41,914 bases of DNA from Chitinophagaceae bacterium. Lineage in GTDB: Bacteria > Bacteroidota > Bacteroidia > Chitinophagales > Chitinophagaceae. The stretch lies in assembly GCA_019247775.1 (NCBI GenBank), contig JAFBAN010000119.1, positions 1 through 41,914 on the forward strand. The letters run 5' to 3'. The position numbers and the translations under genes were made by a program. This document shows positions 18,830-27,900 of the stretch, piece by piece. The notes beneath the pieces were generated by a model. It did no database searches. It was not told where the DNA came from and saw nothing but the letters and a program-made list of their open reading frames with translations. How positions within the stretch are numbered: position 1 is the first letter of the stretch; every line of letters begins with the position of its first letter.

Positions 18830-19480
18830 TTATCGTTGTTCTTGAGTTTTTAAATGAGGGGCCGGATGTTTTTTACCATTCGGCTGATTATTCTGAAGGC
18901 CGCGGATCATGATCGACATGATCGATTCCATCCGCGGTTCCAGTTTCGCATATTTGCTCTCGGTGAACATATCCCGCTCCAGTCCGCGCAGCGAACTTAC
19001 CATCACGGATGGGAGGATATCCAGCTCCTTGCCGATCTGTTTGGTGAACTCGCCATTGCTCACGCCGTACGACAATATTTCCTTCACCAGCTGGGTCTCC
19101 CGGGTATCGTACTGGGCATGCAGGTGTTTCATGCAACGCATGTTGTCCTGCATTTCGCCCCTGACCAGTTTGCAGAGATTCAGTTTTTTCTGCACCGACC
19201 GGATCTTGGTAAGCGTAAAGGCTTTCAGCTTGTCTTCCGCTGATCCTGCTTTTTGCACTGCCTGCTGCACATTACGGAACACTTCCTCCATCTCTTTCAT
19301 CACCACGGCATCGAAGATCTCTTCCTTGCTGGAATAGTAGTAGTACAGGGTGCTTTTACCCTTGCCCATGGCTTTGGCAATATCCTCCATGGTAGTCTTG
19401 CGCAGCCCATACTGCTGGAACAGTTTCTGGGCTTCACGGAGGATCTCCTCGCGGATCATATCGTCTTTCGTCATCAGCAT
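18830..19480 (-). CDS. TetR-family regulator heading the inositol-lipid operon
   Basis: 216 residues. The N-terminal TetR helix-turn-helix (about 10-57) includes TTMEDIAKAMGKGKSTLYYYYSSKEEIF. The ligand domain is all-helical, and the last 20 residues are polar and probably disordered. It is 11 bp upstream of the inositol-phosphate synthase gene, in the same direction, so it is likely the first gene of the operon. An imperfect inverted repeat covers the predicted transcription start in its leader (19486-19506), so autorepression with an effector linked to lipid or inositol state is the natural model. The effector is unknown. Confidence 0.88.
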   Translation of the reverse strand: MLMTKDDMIREEILREAQKLFQQYGLRKTTMEDIAKAMGKGKSTLYYYYSSKEEIFDAVVMKEMEEVFRNVQQAVQKAGSAEDKLKAFTLTKIRSVQKKLNLCKLVRGEMQDNMRCMKHLHAQYDTRETQLVKEILSYGVSNGEFTKQIGKELDILPSVMVSSLRGLERDMFTESKYAKLEPRMESIMSIMIRGLQNNQPNGKKHPAPHLKTQEQR

Positions 19481-19485
19481 AATTC

Positions 19486-19506
19486 GACCAAAATCGTTTT
19501 TCGGTC
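19486..19506 (-). promoter_or_regulatory. Putative TetR operator over the operon start
   Basis: GACC (19486-19489) and GGTC (19503-19506) with AAA/TTT inside form an imperfect palindrome centred on 19496. The flanking TT/AA extend it to 9 of 11 paired positions. It lies between the -7 box (19507-19514) and the ATG at 19480, where a bound repressor would block RNA polymerase. Confidence 0.6.
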
Positions 19507-19539
19507 CAAAAGTAGGGGAATTTGCATCCCCGCATTCAA
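19507..19539 (-). promoter_or_regulatory. Bacteroidota-type promoter of the inositol-lipid operon
   Basis: On the minus strand TACTTTTG (19514-19507) is an exact TAnnTTTG -7 box. A TTG lies 22 bp upstream (19539-19537), slightly wider than the usual 19-20. The predicted start falls inside the adjacent inverted repeat, leaving a leader of roughly 20 bases. Confidence 0.55.
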
Positions 19540-19550
19540 CCGTTCATAGA

Positions 19551-20618
19551 TTATCCGTGTTTGGCGGCAAAATCGGTCATCAGCGCGCAAAATATCTCCA
19601 CGCTTTCCAGCTCCAAAGCATTGTACATGCTCACGCGGAGACCGCCGATGGTGCGGTAGCCTTTTACGCCCACCATACCTTCTTTTTTGCAGCGCTCGAG
19701 AAAGGGGGCTTCGAGCGCCGGATCGGTCAGGAAAAAAACGGCATTCATCTGGCTGCGGTCTTCCCTGGCTACCCGGGTGGTGAACACCGGCAGTTTATCA
19801 AGTGTCTGGTACAGCAGTTGCGATTTTGCAAGGCTTCTCTTCCCCATTTCCGCCAATCCTCCCTGCTCCAGTATCCAGCGCAGGGTAAGCATGCTCACAT
19901 ATACGGAAAAAACCGGCGGAGTGTTCATCAGGGATGCTGCTTCGATATGTTTCTGGTAGTTCATGATGGTCGGTATCCGGCGTTTTACCCTGCCGAGCAC
20001 TTCTTTTTTTACCACCACCAGGTTTACCCCGGCAGCGCCCATATTTTTCTGGGCGCCGGCATAGATCAGGGAGAATTTTTTGAAATCGGCCGGGCGACTG
20101 AAGATATCACTGCTCATATCGGCCACCAGCGGAACGGGTACTTCGGGGTATTGCTGCCATTGTGTTCCTTCCACCGTATTGTTGGTAGTGATATGGAGAT
20201 AGCTCGCATCGGCCGGTACGGAAAATTCCTTACTTATATATGTATTGTCGCGGTCAGACGAGTCGGCAACAATATCCACCTGGCCAAACAGCGAGGCTTC
20301 GGCGGCGGCTTTCTTGCCCCAGATCCCGTTTATATGATAAGCCGCCTTTCCGGCGTCGTCCAGCAGGTTCATCGGAACCTGCATAAACTGGGTGGTAGCT
20401 CCGCCGTGAAGAAAAAGTACCTCGTACTGTTCATCCAGCTCCATCAGTTTTTTAACAGAAGCGATCGCTTCCTGCAATACCTCCTGGAACAGCGGTGTGC
20501 GGTGCCCGATCTCGAGAATGGACAATCCCGATCCGTTAAAATCGAAAATAGCTTTGGACGCCGCTTCCATTACAGGCTGCGGAAGAACGGAGGGGCCGGA
20601 GTTGAAGTTGTGCAACAT
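19551..20618 (-). CDS. serC: Phosphoserine aminotransferase
   Basis: 355 residues, full length. It transaminates 3-phosphohydroxypyruvate with glutamate to phosphoserine and is PLP-dependent. The start HNFNSGPSVLP is the family signature. FLHGGATTQFMQVPMNLL and ADMSSDIFSRP follow, and the PLP lysine is K191 in YAGAQKNMG. It lies downstream of the DUF502 gene in the same direction, with a heptad hairpin between, and 70 bp upstream of the inositol-lipid operon promoter. Serine is the head substrate for sphingoid-base synthesis, so the neighbourhood may be meaningful, but that is inference. Confidence 0.95.
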   Translation of the reverse strand: MLHNFNSGPSVLPQPVMEAASKAIFDFNGSGLSILEIGHRTPLFQEVLQEAIASVKKLMELDEQYEVLFLHGGATTQFMQVPMNLLDDAGKAAYHINGIWGKKAAAEASLFGQVDIVADSSDRDNTYISKEFSVPADASYLHITTNNTVEGTQWQQYPEVPVPLVADMSSDIFSRPADFKKFSLIYAGAQKNMGAAGVNLVVVKKEVLGRVKRRIPTIMNYQKHIEAASLMNTPPVFSVYVSMLTLRWILEQGGLAEMGKRSLAKSQLLYQTLDKLPVFTTRVAREDRSQMNAVFFLTDPALEAPFLERCKKEGMVGVKGYRTIGGLRVSMYNALELESVEIFCALMTDFAAKHG

Positions 20619-20639
20619 AGTGGTCTGTAGTCTGTGGTT

Positions 20640-20727
20640 GTTTGGAGTTTGGAGTTTGGGGTTTGAGGTTTGGGGTTTGGTGATCTATTTATGAACTGCA
20701 AACCCCAAACACCAAACGCCAAACACC
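20640..20727. repeat. Heptad-repeat hairpin after the DUF502 gene
   Basis: The left arm is six 7-bp units from 20640 (GTTTGGA, GTTTGGA, GTTTGGG, GTTTGAG, GTTTGGG, GTTTGGT). The right arm is four units, 20700-20727 (AAACCCC, AAACACC, AAACGCC, AAACACC). Four units of each arm pair at 24 of 28 positions. The right arm ends on the first base of the DUF502 stop codon complement. Confidence 0.8.
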
Positions 20728-21368
20728 TATTCATGCACATCTGTTACTCCTCCCGACACCGTGTACTTCATCGCGTCCGCGGCGCCGAGGTTGGTGAGGA
20801 GCTTGATGCGGTCGCGCGGAACGATATAAGTGATGCCGGAGATCGCGTAGGAATGAGGCACATATACGGTTACATGCTCGGGCATTCCAAACTCATGCGC
20901 ATTGGGCTGAGTGATGAAACCGATACGCCATACATCTGGAGCATCCACATTCACCAGCACCGGCTTATCGAATTTTTTCTTGTTGCCCGCAAACGCTTCC
21001 AGAAAATCTTTTACGGAAGAATAAATGAACTTGATGCCAGGCGTCTTCTCCAGCACTTTATCCAGCAGCGACACTACCCTGCCCATCATATATAGCGAAG
21101 AGATCCAACCCACAATAAGCACGAGGCCAACTACCACTACGAAACCCAGTCCCGGTATCTTATTCAGATGCCCTTCCGAATCCCGCGGCAGGTAGGTCGG
21201 GGCAAACGAGTGCACGATATTGGGTAGGATATCATCTACAAAATTAAAGAGGCCAAATACCACCCAAATGGTTATACCGATCGGGGCCAGCACGATCATT
21301 CCCTGGAAAAAATACTGGAGTAATCGCCTGAGATAGGCGCGAACAGTTAGCCGGTTGCTGGAATTCAT
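20727..21368 (-). CDS. DUF502 family membrane protein
   Basis: 213 residues. The first hydrophobic region (about 18-45; QGMIVLAPIGITIWVVFGLFNFVDD) and the second (about 73-95) are separated by a short extracytoplasmic stretch, followed by a soluble domain with KTPGIKFIYSSVKDFLEAF and VPRDRIKLLTNLGAADAMKYTVSGG. This is the DUF502 pattern; the function is unknown. It is probably transcribed with serC. Confidence 0.85.
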   Translation of the reverse strand: MNSSNRLTVRAYLRRLLQYFFQGMIVLAPIGITIWVVFGLFNFVDDILPNIVHSFAPTYLPRDSEGHLNKIPGLGFVVVVGLVLIVGWISSLYMMGRVVSLLDKVLEKTPGIKFIYSSVKDFLEAFAGNKKKFDKPVLVNVDAPDVWRIGFITQPNAHEFGMPEHVTVYVPHSYAISGITYIVPRDRIKLLTNLGAADAMKYTVSGGVTDVHE

Positions 21369-21529
21369 CCTTCGGATTTACGGCAAAGTACGCAAGAAAT
21401 CAGCACTTGTAATTGTATTTCACACACTTATTGGTGCAATCGATTTAAAGCTAACAGGAGTAAGCATTTAGCACGATTCACATTTATCACACTGTTCAGC
21501 CGTTCAACACAAAATCATAAAAATTTTAC

Positions 21530-21561
21530 ATGGAAACTTTGGTCACTAAATAAGTTTCCAT
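21530..21561 (+). promoter_or_regulatory. Putative TetR operator of the efflux operon
   Basis: ATGGAAACTT (21530-21539) and AAGTTTCCAT (21552-21561) are an exact 10-bp inverted repeat with a 12-bp spacer. It covers the -33 box and touches the -7 box of the promoter for the TetR gene at 21578, as expected for an autorepressor site. Confidence 0.75.
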
Positions 21562-21568
21562 AGTTTTG
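21538..21568 (+). promoter_or_regulatory. Bacteroidota promoter of the efflux operon
   Basis: TTTG at 21538-21541, exactly 19 bp, then TAGTTTTG at 21561-21568 matches the sigma-ABfr consensus TTTG-N19-TAnnTTTG. The start of transcription should fall within a few bases of the ATG at 21578, so the mRNA may be leaderless or nearly so. Confidence 0.8.
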
Positions 21569-21577
21569 CGCCTCATT

Positions 21578-22201
21578 ATGGAAGCACAGGAACGAATAGT
21601 AGGCAAGGCGCACGAACTGTTTATGCGTTACGGCATCCGCAGCGTGAGCATGGATGAAGTAGCTAACCAGCTGGGTATCAGCAAGAAGACAATTTACCAG
21701 TTCTATACCGACAAGGATGCGCTCGTAGAAGATGTGATCGACATCGAGCTGAGCAAGAGTGAACGGGAATGCGCGATGCACAAACAGCGCAGTGAGAACC
21801 CCATCCATGAAATTTTCATGGCGGTGGATATGCTGCTTGAAATGCTGACGCAGATGAACCCGACGGTGATCTTCGATCTGGAACGATACCATCCCAAAGC
21901 ATTCCGCAAATACAGCGAGTACAAGAATAAGTTCCTGTATTCGATCATCCGCGAGAACCTGGACCTGGGCAAGGCCGAAGGATTATACCGTGAAGAGATC
22001 AATACGGATATCATGGCGCGTTTCCGGCTGGCATCGATCTTCCTGGTGTTTAACCCGGAATCGTTGAATTGCGGCAAACATGCCCTGCCGGCGGTGATCA
22101 AGGAGATAACCGATAACTTTTTATACGGACTGGCTACGCCCAAGGGCCAGAAACTGATTCAGAAATACAAGCAACAACGACAAAAAACCATACACGTATG
22201 A
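21578..22201 (+). CDS. TetR-family regulator of an RND efflux operon
   Basis: 207 residues. The TetR helix-turn-helix (about 8-55) contains RIVGKAHELFMRYGIRSVSMDEVANQLGISKKTIYQFYTDKDALV in pieces typical of AcrR-like repressors. The ligand domain has no recognisable signature. The open frame begins with a TTG at 21566, but that codon lies inside the -7 box; the ATG at 21578 is the start. Its stop overlaps the TolC start (ATGA, 22198-22201), so it is the first gene of the TetR-TolC-MFP-RND operon and probably represses it from the inverted repeat at 21530-21561. Confidence 0.9.
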   Translation: MEAQERIVGKAHELFMRYGIRSVSMDEVANQLGISKKTIYQFYTDKDALVEDVIDIELSKSERECAMHKQRSENPIHEIFMAVDMLLEMLTQMNPTVIFDLERYHPKAFRKYSEYKNKFLYSIIRENLDLGKAEGLYREEINTDIMARFRLASIFLVFNPESLNCGKHALPAVIKEITDNFLYGLATPKGQKLIQKYKQQRQKTIHV

Positions 22202-23538
22202 GTAAAAGACGAATGACCGGATGGATGCTGTTGAGCTGTTTACTGCTGGCGGCTGCCGTGCAGGCACAAACGGCAACCCGGCATGAATTTACGGTGATGC
22301 AGGCTGTCGACTACGCACGCAGCAACAATGTGCAGGTCAAAAATGCATTGCTGAACATCCAGATCCAGCAACAGACCAACCGCGATATCACTTCAGCGGC
22401 ACTGCCGAATATCAACGGCAGCGTGGGTATGACGGATTACCTGAAGATCCCCACATCCCTGATCCCAGGTGAGATATTCGGACAGCCCGGCACATATATT
22501 CCCGTGCAGTTCGGTACCAAGTACAATTCTACCGCGAGCATCCAGCTGAGCCAGCTGCTGTTCGACGGACAGGTGTTCATCGGGCTGCAGGCCAGGAAAA
22601 CTTCCATCGAATTCCAAGCGAAGAATGCGGAAGTAACGGAAGAAATGGTAAAGACCAATATCTACAAGATCTATTACCAGCTGGCGGCCAGCAAGAACCA
22701 GATAGACCTGCTGGATGCGAATATTGCCCGCCTGGTAAAGCTGCAGCACGACGCCAATGAACTGTACAAGAACGGGTTTGCTGAAAAACTGGATGTAGAT
22801 AAAGTAACGGTGCAGCTGGCCAATCTCCAGAGCGAACGCATAAAAGCGCTGAACAGCATCGATGTTGGTTATTACGGGCTGAAGACCCTGATGGGTATGC
22901 CTGCAAAAGACACCCTGGTCCTTACCGAAAAGATCAGCGCCGACCAGATAAAGATGGACCTGCTAACGGATACAGCTTACTCTTATACCGACAGAAAGGA
23001 GTACCAGTACCTGCAGCTCGGCAAAAAACTGAATGAGTTCAATATCCGCCGGTATAAACTGGCGTACTTTCCTACGCTCTCGCTTAACGGCAACTACAGC
23101 AAGAATGCGCAGCGGAATACATTCTCCTTCTTCGGAAAGGGCGACTGGTTCACGACTTCTTATATAGGTCTCAACCTCGCGATCCCCATTTTCGATGGCT
23201 TTGCCAAAGATGCCCGCATCAAAAAAGCAACGCTTGAAATGAAGCAGACAGAGAACCAGCTCGACAATCTGCGGCTCTCTATTGACAACGAAGTGGAACA
23301 GGCCCGGTTGAATTTCAGGAGTGCGCTTACCACCATGGATTTCCAGAAACAGAACATGGTGCTGGCGGAAAACGTATACAACCAGACCAAGAAAAAATTT
23401 GAGGCAGGAACGGGTTCCAATACGGAGATCAACGCCGCCCAGACCGATCTGATCGCAGCACAAACCAATTATATCAATGCACTTTATAGTGCGATCGTTG
23501 CCAGGGTCGATTATTTAAAAGCCACCGGCAAACTTTAA
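22198..23538 (+). CDS. TolC-family outer-membrane efflux channel
   Basis: 446 residues with a signal peptide (MTGWMLLSCLLLAAAVQAQ region). Two long outer-membrane efflux repeats follow with the usual helical periodicity (VDYARSNNVQVKNALLNIQIQQQTN, YNQTKKKFEAGTGSNTEINAAQTDLIAAQTNY). It forms the outer-membrane duct of the tripartite pump with the next two genes. Translation is coupled to the TetR gene by a 4-bp overlap; the adaptor gene starts 23 bp downstream. Confidence 0.9.
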   Translation: MSKRRMTGWMLLSCLLLAAAVQAQTATRHEFTVMQAVDYARSNNVQVKNALLNIQIQQQTNRDITSAALPNINGSVGMTDYLKIPTSLIPGEIFGQPGTYIPVQFGTKYNSTASIQLSQLLFDGQVFIGLQARKTSIEFQAKNAEVTEEMVKTNIYKIYYQLAASKNQIDLLDANIARLVKLQHDANELYKNGFAEKLDVDKVTVQLANLQSERIKALNSIDVGYYGLKTLMGMPAKDTLVLTEKISADQIKMDLLTDTAYSYTDRKEYQYLQLGKKLNEFNIRRYKLAYFPTLSLNGNYSKNAQRNTFSFFGKGDWFTTSYIGLNLAIPIFDGFAKDARIKKATLEMKQTENQLDNLRLSIDNEVEQARLNFRSALTTMDFQKQNMVLAENVYNQTKKKFEAGTGSNTEINAAQTDLIAAQTNYINALYSAIVARVDYLKATGKL

Positions 23539-23561
23539 CCAAAACTCAAAAAAACAAGTAT

Positions 23562-24758
23562 ATGCAAAAGATAGTACACGTGATCTTTATCGCATCAGCC
23601 CTTAGCCTTGCAGCCTGCGGAACTAAGACTGAGAAGGTAACGGTTGCCGTTAAAAAACAGGAACTGGAAAAACTGAAAAAAGAACAACAGGTTACTGCTG
23701 ATAAGATCAAGGCGCTGGAAATAGAGATCGCCAAAATGGATACTTCCGCTGCAAAAGAGAACGTGGCCAAACTGGTGAGCACCACGCCGGTGATCGCGCA
23801 GAACTTTACCCATTATATCGATCTGCAGGGACGGGTGGATGCGGAGAACATTTCTTATGTAGCCCCGCGTATGGGACCCGCGCAGGTAAAAGCGGTATAC
23901 GTGACCAAGGGCGCTTACGTTCGCAAAGGGCAACTGCTGCTGAAACTGGACGATGCCATCGTAAGGCAGCAGGTGGCCGCTTCCAGGCAGAGTACAGAAA
24001 CGATCAAGAGCCAGATCAATCTGGCCAGGGATATCTACAACCGCCGCAATAACCTGTGGAAGCAGGGTATCGGTACGGAAGTGGAACTGATCACCGCGCG
24101 CACCAACGTGGAAACACTCGAAAAACAACTGGCCGCAGCGAACGAAAATATCAAAGTACAACAGGAACAGCTGAATAGCTACAATGTATACAGCGACGTG
24201 AACGGTATTGCCGATGAAGTGAATATCCGCCCCGGCGAGATCTTCAGTGGCGCAGTCGGCGCTGCTCCGCAGATCAGGATCGTGAACACCAGTACCCTGA
24301 AGGTGATCACCGATGTTCCGGAGAACTACAGCGGCAAAGTAAGGCAGGGGTCTAGCGTTCTGGTAACACTGCCGGATATCAATAAAACTTTCAATGCCCG
24401 GATCAACCTGTCCGGTCAGCTGATCGACCCCACCAACCGTTCTTTCCGCGCCGAAGCGCGGTTACCGGAGGCGGCGGGTATCCGTCCCAATCAGATCGCC
24501 CAGGTACGCATCCTCGATTATGCCGCAGCCAATGCCATCGCCATCCCGGTGAATACGGTAGGTACGGATGAGAAAGGGAAATTCGTTTATGTGGCTGCTA
24601 CAGAAGGCGGCAGGCTGATCGCCCGCAAACGGCAGATCATTGTCGGTGAACTCTACCAGCAACTGATAGAAGTAAAAAGCGGACTGAGCGCCGGCGAACA
24701 ACTGATCACCGAAGGCTTCCAGAATATTTATGATGGGCAGGTGTTGAGGAAAGCGTGA
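23562..24758 (+). CDS. RND efflux periplasmic adaptor lipoprotein (MFP)
   Basis: 398 residues. A lipoprotein signal ends at LAAC (C19), so it is inner-membrane lipid-anchored. Residues about 28-60 form a charged coiled coil (KKQELEKLKKEQQVTADKIK, ALEIEIAKM) ahead of the normal adaptor core, which is less usual. The core has a lipoyl half-motif (YVTKGAYVRKGQLLLKLDD), a helical hairpin (about 130-200), a second lipoyl half (VYSDVNGIADEVNIRPGEIF), and beta-barrel and membrane-proximal domains. It links the TolC channel to the RND pump. Its TGA stop is the start of a heptad-repeat hairpin. Confidence 0.9.
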   Translation: MQKIVHVIFIASALSLAACGTKTEKVTVAVKKQELEKLKKEQQVTADKIKALEIEIAKMDTSAAKENVAKLVSTTPVIAQNFTHYIDLQGRVDAENISYVAPRMGPAQVKAVYVTKGAYVRKGQLLLKLDDAIVRQQVAASRQSTETIKSQINLARDIYNRRNNLWKQGIGTEVELITARTNVETLEKQLAAANENIKVQQEQLNSYNVYSDVNGIADEVNIRPGEIFSGAVGAAPQIRIVNTSTLKVITDVPENYSGKVRQGSSVLVTLPDINKTFNARINLSGQLIDPTNRSFRAEARLPEAAGIRPNQIAQVRILDYAAANAIAIPVNTVGTDEKGKFVYVAATEGGRLIARKRQIIVGELYQQLIEVKSGLSAGEQLITEGFQNIYDGQVLRKA

Positions 24759-24880
24759 GGCGGCAGGCGTGAGGCGTGAGGCGTGAGGCGTGAGACGTGA
24801 GATGTGAATGGTGATTGGTGAAAAGCATGAGTTTGAGCATCTTCTCACGACTCACGTTTCACGACTCACGTTTCACGAAA
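24755..24880. repeat. Large heptad-repeat hairpin inside the efflux operon
   Basis: Ten consecutive 7-bp units run from 24755 (GTGAGGC, GGCAGGC, GTGAGGC three times, GTGAGAC, GTGAGAT, then decaying GTGAATG, GTGATTG, GTGAAAA). They face an inverted array at 24845-24879 of units TCACGAC and TCACGTT in alternation. The first unit contains the TGA stop of the adaptor gene. The RND start is 32 bp beyond the right arm. Confidence 0.85.
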
Positions 24881-24911
24881 ACCAAAACTAACAAGCTGAA
24901 AAAAATACTTT

Positions 24912-27900
24912 ATGCAAATCTTAGAAGGAATAGCCAAAAAATTCAAACAGTTCCGGCCTACCAGCTGGGCTGTTGACAATCGTACGGCTGTCTATGTTAT
25001 TACCATCCTGGTATCCTTGTATGGACTGTTCAAGTTCACAACGATGCCCAAGGAGCAGTTTCCCGATATCGTGGTGCCTACGATCAGCGTAAGCACCGTT
25101 TATTTCGGCACCTCTCCCAAGGATATGGAGAACCTGGTTACCCGGCCTATCGAGAAACAACTGAAAGGCATCAGCGGGGCCAAGGTAAAAAAGATCCAGT
25201 CTACTTCGCAGCAGGATTTCTCGCTGATCATTGTGGAGTTCGATACGGATGTGAAAACCGATATCGCCAAAACAAAGGTTAAGGATGCGATCGATAAGGC
25301 CCAGACGGATCTCCCGAACGATCTTACCCAGCAGCCCAATGTACAGGAGTTCGATTTCAGTGAAATGCCCATCATGTATGTGAATGTGAGCGGCGACTAC
25401 GACGGTATGACCCTGAAACGGTATGCCGATAAAATGCAGGACCGCTTTGAAGAACTGACCGAGATCAACCGGGCCGATATTGTGGGCGCGCCGGAGCGCG
25501 AGATCCAGATCAATGTGGATCCTTATAAAATGCAGGTGGCGAAATTATCGTTCACCGATATCGGTAACGCCATCAACTATGAGAACAGGGATATCAGCGG
25601 GGGCCTGGTAGAAGTGGGTGAGATGAAAAGGACGATCCGCGTAAAAGGGCAGTTCGCCACCGCATTCGATATGCAGAATATCGTGGTGCGCAATTTACAG
25701 GGCGCCCCGATTTACCTGCGCGATGTTGCACAGATCATCGATACCGTTAAAGAGACCGAAAACTATGCACGGCTCGACGGCAAGAATGTAGTAACCCTCA
25801 ATATCGTAAAAAGAAGCGGCGAGAACCTGATCAATGCCGCCGATAAGATCAAAGGCATTGTGGCCGATATGAAGGAAAAACAGGAGCTGCCGCCCAACCT
25901 GAACATCGTGATCACGGGCGACCAGAGTGTGCAGACCAAGACCTCGTTCAACGACCTGGTAAATACCATTGTGATCGGCTTTGTGCTGGTATTGCTGGTA
26001 CTGATGTTCTTTATGGGCGTTACCAATGCCTTCTTCGTGGCATTGAGCGTACCCCTGAGCGTGTTCGTTGCATTCCTCTTTCTGCCGCTGGCAGACGGCA
26101 TCATCGGAACGCATGTAACGCTGAACTTTATCGTGCTCTTTGCACTGCTGTTCGGCCTCGGTATTATCGTGGACGATGCGATCGTGGTAATTGAGAATAC
26201 ACACCGGATTTATGATAACGGCAGGGTCAAGATCACCCGCTCGGCCAAGGAAGCGGCGGGTGAGGTATTTGTGCCGGTGCTGGCGGGTACGCTTACAACG
26301 CTCGCACCATTCTTCCCGCTGTTGTTGTGGAAAGGACTGATCGGTAAGTTCATGATCTATCTCCCCACAATGCTGATCCTTACGCTGGCCGCATCACTGA
26401 TCGTTGCGTTCTTCATTAACCCTGTATTTGCCGTAAGCTTTATGAAGCCTGAGGGCAGGGAATATGAAAAACCAAAGAACCAGATCTTCAGAACGCCTTT
26501 GTTCTGGACCGTGATCGCGTTCGGACTGCTGTTCAATCTCGCCGGCGGGCATGGATTCGGGAATTTCCTCTTGTTCATGGCCGTGCTGATGGTGCTGAAC
26601 CGGTATGTGCTGCGCGGCATCATTCACTATTTCCAGGAAAGAGTGCTGCCTAACCTGATGAACAGGTATGAAAAATTACTGCACTGGGTATTGAAAGGAA
26701 AAAGGCCGGTGCGTTTGCTCTGGGCAATGTTCCTGCTGTTCCCTTTCTCACTGATCATGCTGATGGTCCGCAATAACCCAAAGCCATTCTTCCCCAGCGG
26801 CGATCCGCATTTCGTATATGTATACCTGAAAATGCCGATCGGAACAAAGACGTCCACTACCGATTCGGTATTGCGTATCCTGGAAGGAAGGGTATACAAT
26901 GTACTGGGTAACGAAAAACCGGGCGTACCAGGCTCTGTGGTAGAAAGTGTGATCGCGAATGTGGCCGTCAGCGCCAATAACCCGCGCGACAATAACCGGA
27001 GTACCCAGAGCAACCTGGGCCGGATCCAGGTTTCATTTGTGCAGTATGAAGAACGTCATGGCAAGTCTACCGGTCCGATATTGAGAGCGATCCGCGAGCA
27101 GATGAAAGGCATACCCGGCGCAAACATTGAAGTGGGTCAGGAAGATGCCGGCCCGCCCACAGAACCGCCGGTTAACATCGAGATCAGCGGCGATAATTTT
27201 GAAGAGATCGCCAAAGTGGCGTACGACCTGCAGAACCATCTCGATACCAACCGGATCTTCGGCATCGAGAACCTGAAGCTGGATGTAGATATCCAGAACC
27301 CCGAGATCACCATCAATATCGATCGCGAGCGCGCTTTGCGTGAAGGCATCAGTACGGCACAGATCGGCATGGAGATCCGTTCTGCAGTATTCGGTAAAGA
27401 AGCCAGCAAACTGAAACAGGGGGAAGATGAATATAAAATACAGGTGCGTTACAACATGCTCGAAAGGAACAATATCAACGACCTGATGAACATGCGTATC
27501 ACTTTCCGCGATATGGCTACCATGGGCATCAAACAGGTTCCTTTGAATGCTGTGGCTACGGTTGACTATACGAATACTTCCGGCGGTATTAAACGGAAGA
27601 ATGTAAAGCGGACGATCCAGCTGCAGTCTAATGTAACCGATCCCGCTCTGGTAGGGCCTGTTAACAAACAGCTTGCAGACAAGATCGACGAGTTCAAAGC
27701 GAAAACGAAAATACCTGCCGATGTAACCATCAGGCAAACGGGTGAAAGCGAGCAGCAGGCCGAGACCATGAGCTTTCTGGGAATGGCGCTGTTGAGCGCG
27801 TTGCTGCTGATCTTCCTGATCCTGGTGCTGCAGTTCAATAGCCTGAGTAAACCGTTTATCGTATTGACGGAGATCTTCTTCTCCATCATCGGCGTGTTCA

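Noticed and set aside
19350..20630. A 426-codon plus-strand frame opposite serC and the TetR gene
   Set aside because: serC is unmistakable on the other strand; the antisense protein is His/Phe-rich with no recognisable domain, a typical shadow frame.
24755..24880. Possible CRISPR-like array
   Set aside because: Units are 7 bp, contiguous and degenerate with no spacers, and arranged as mirrored arms; no cas gene is present.
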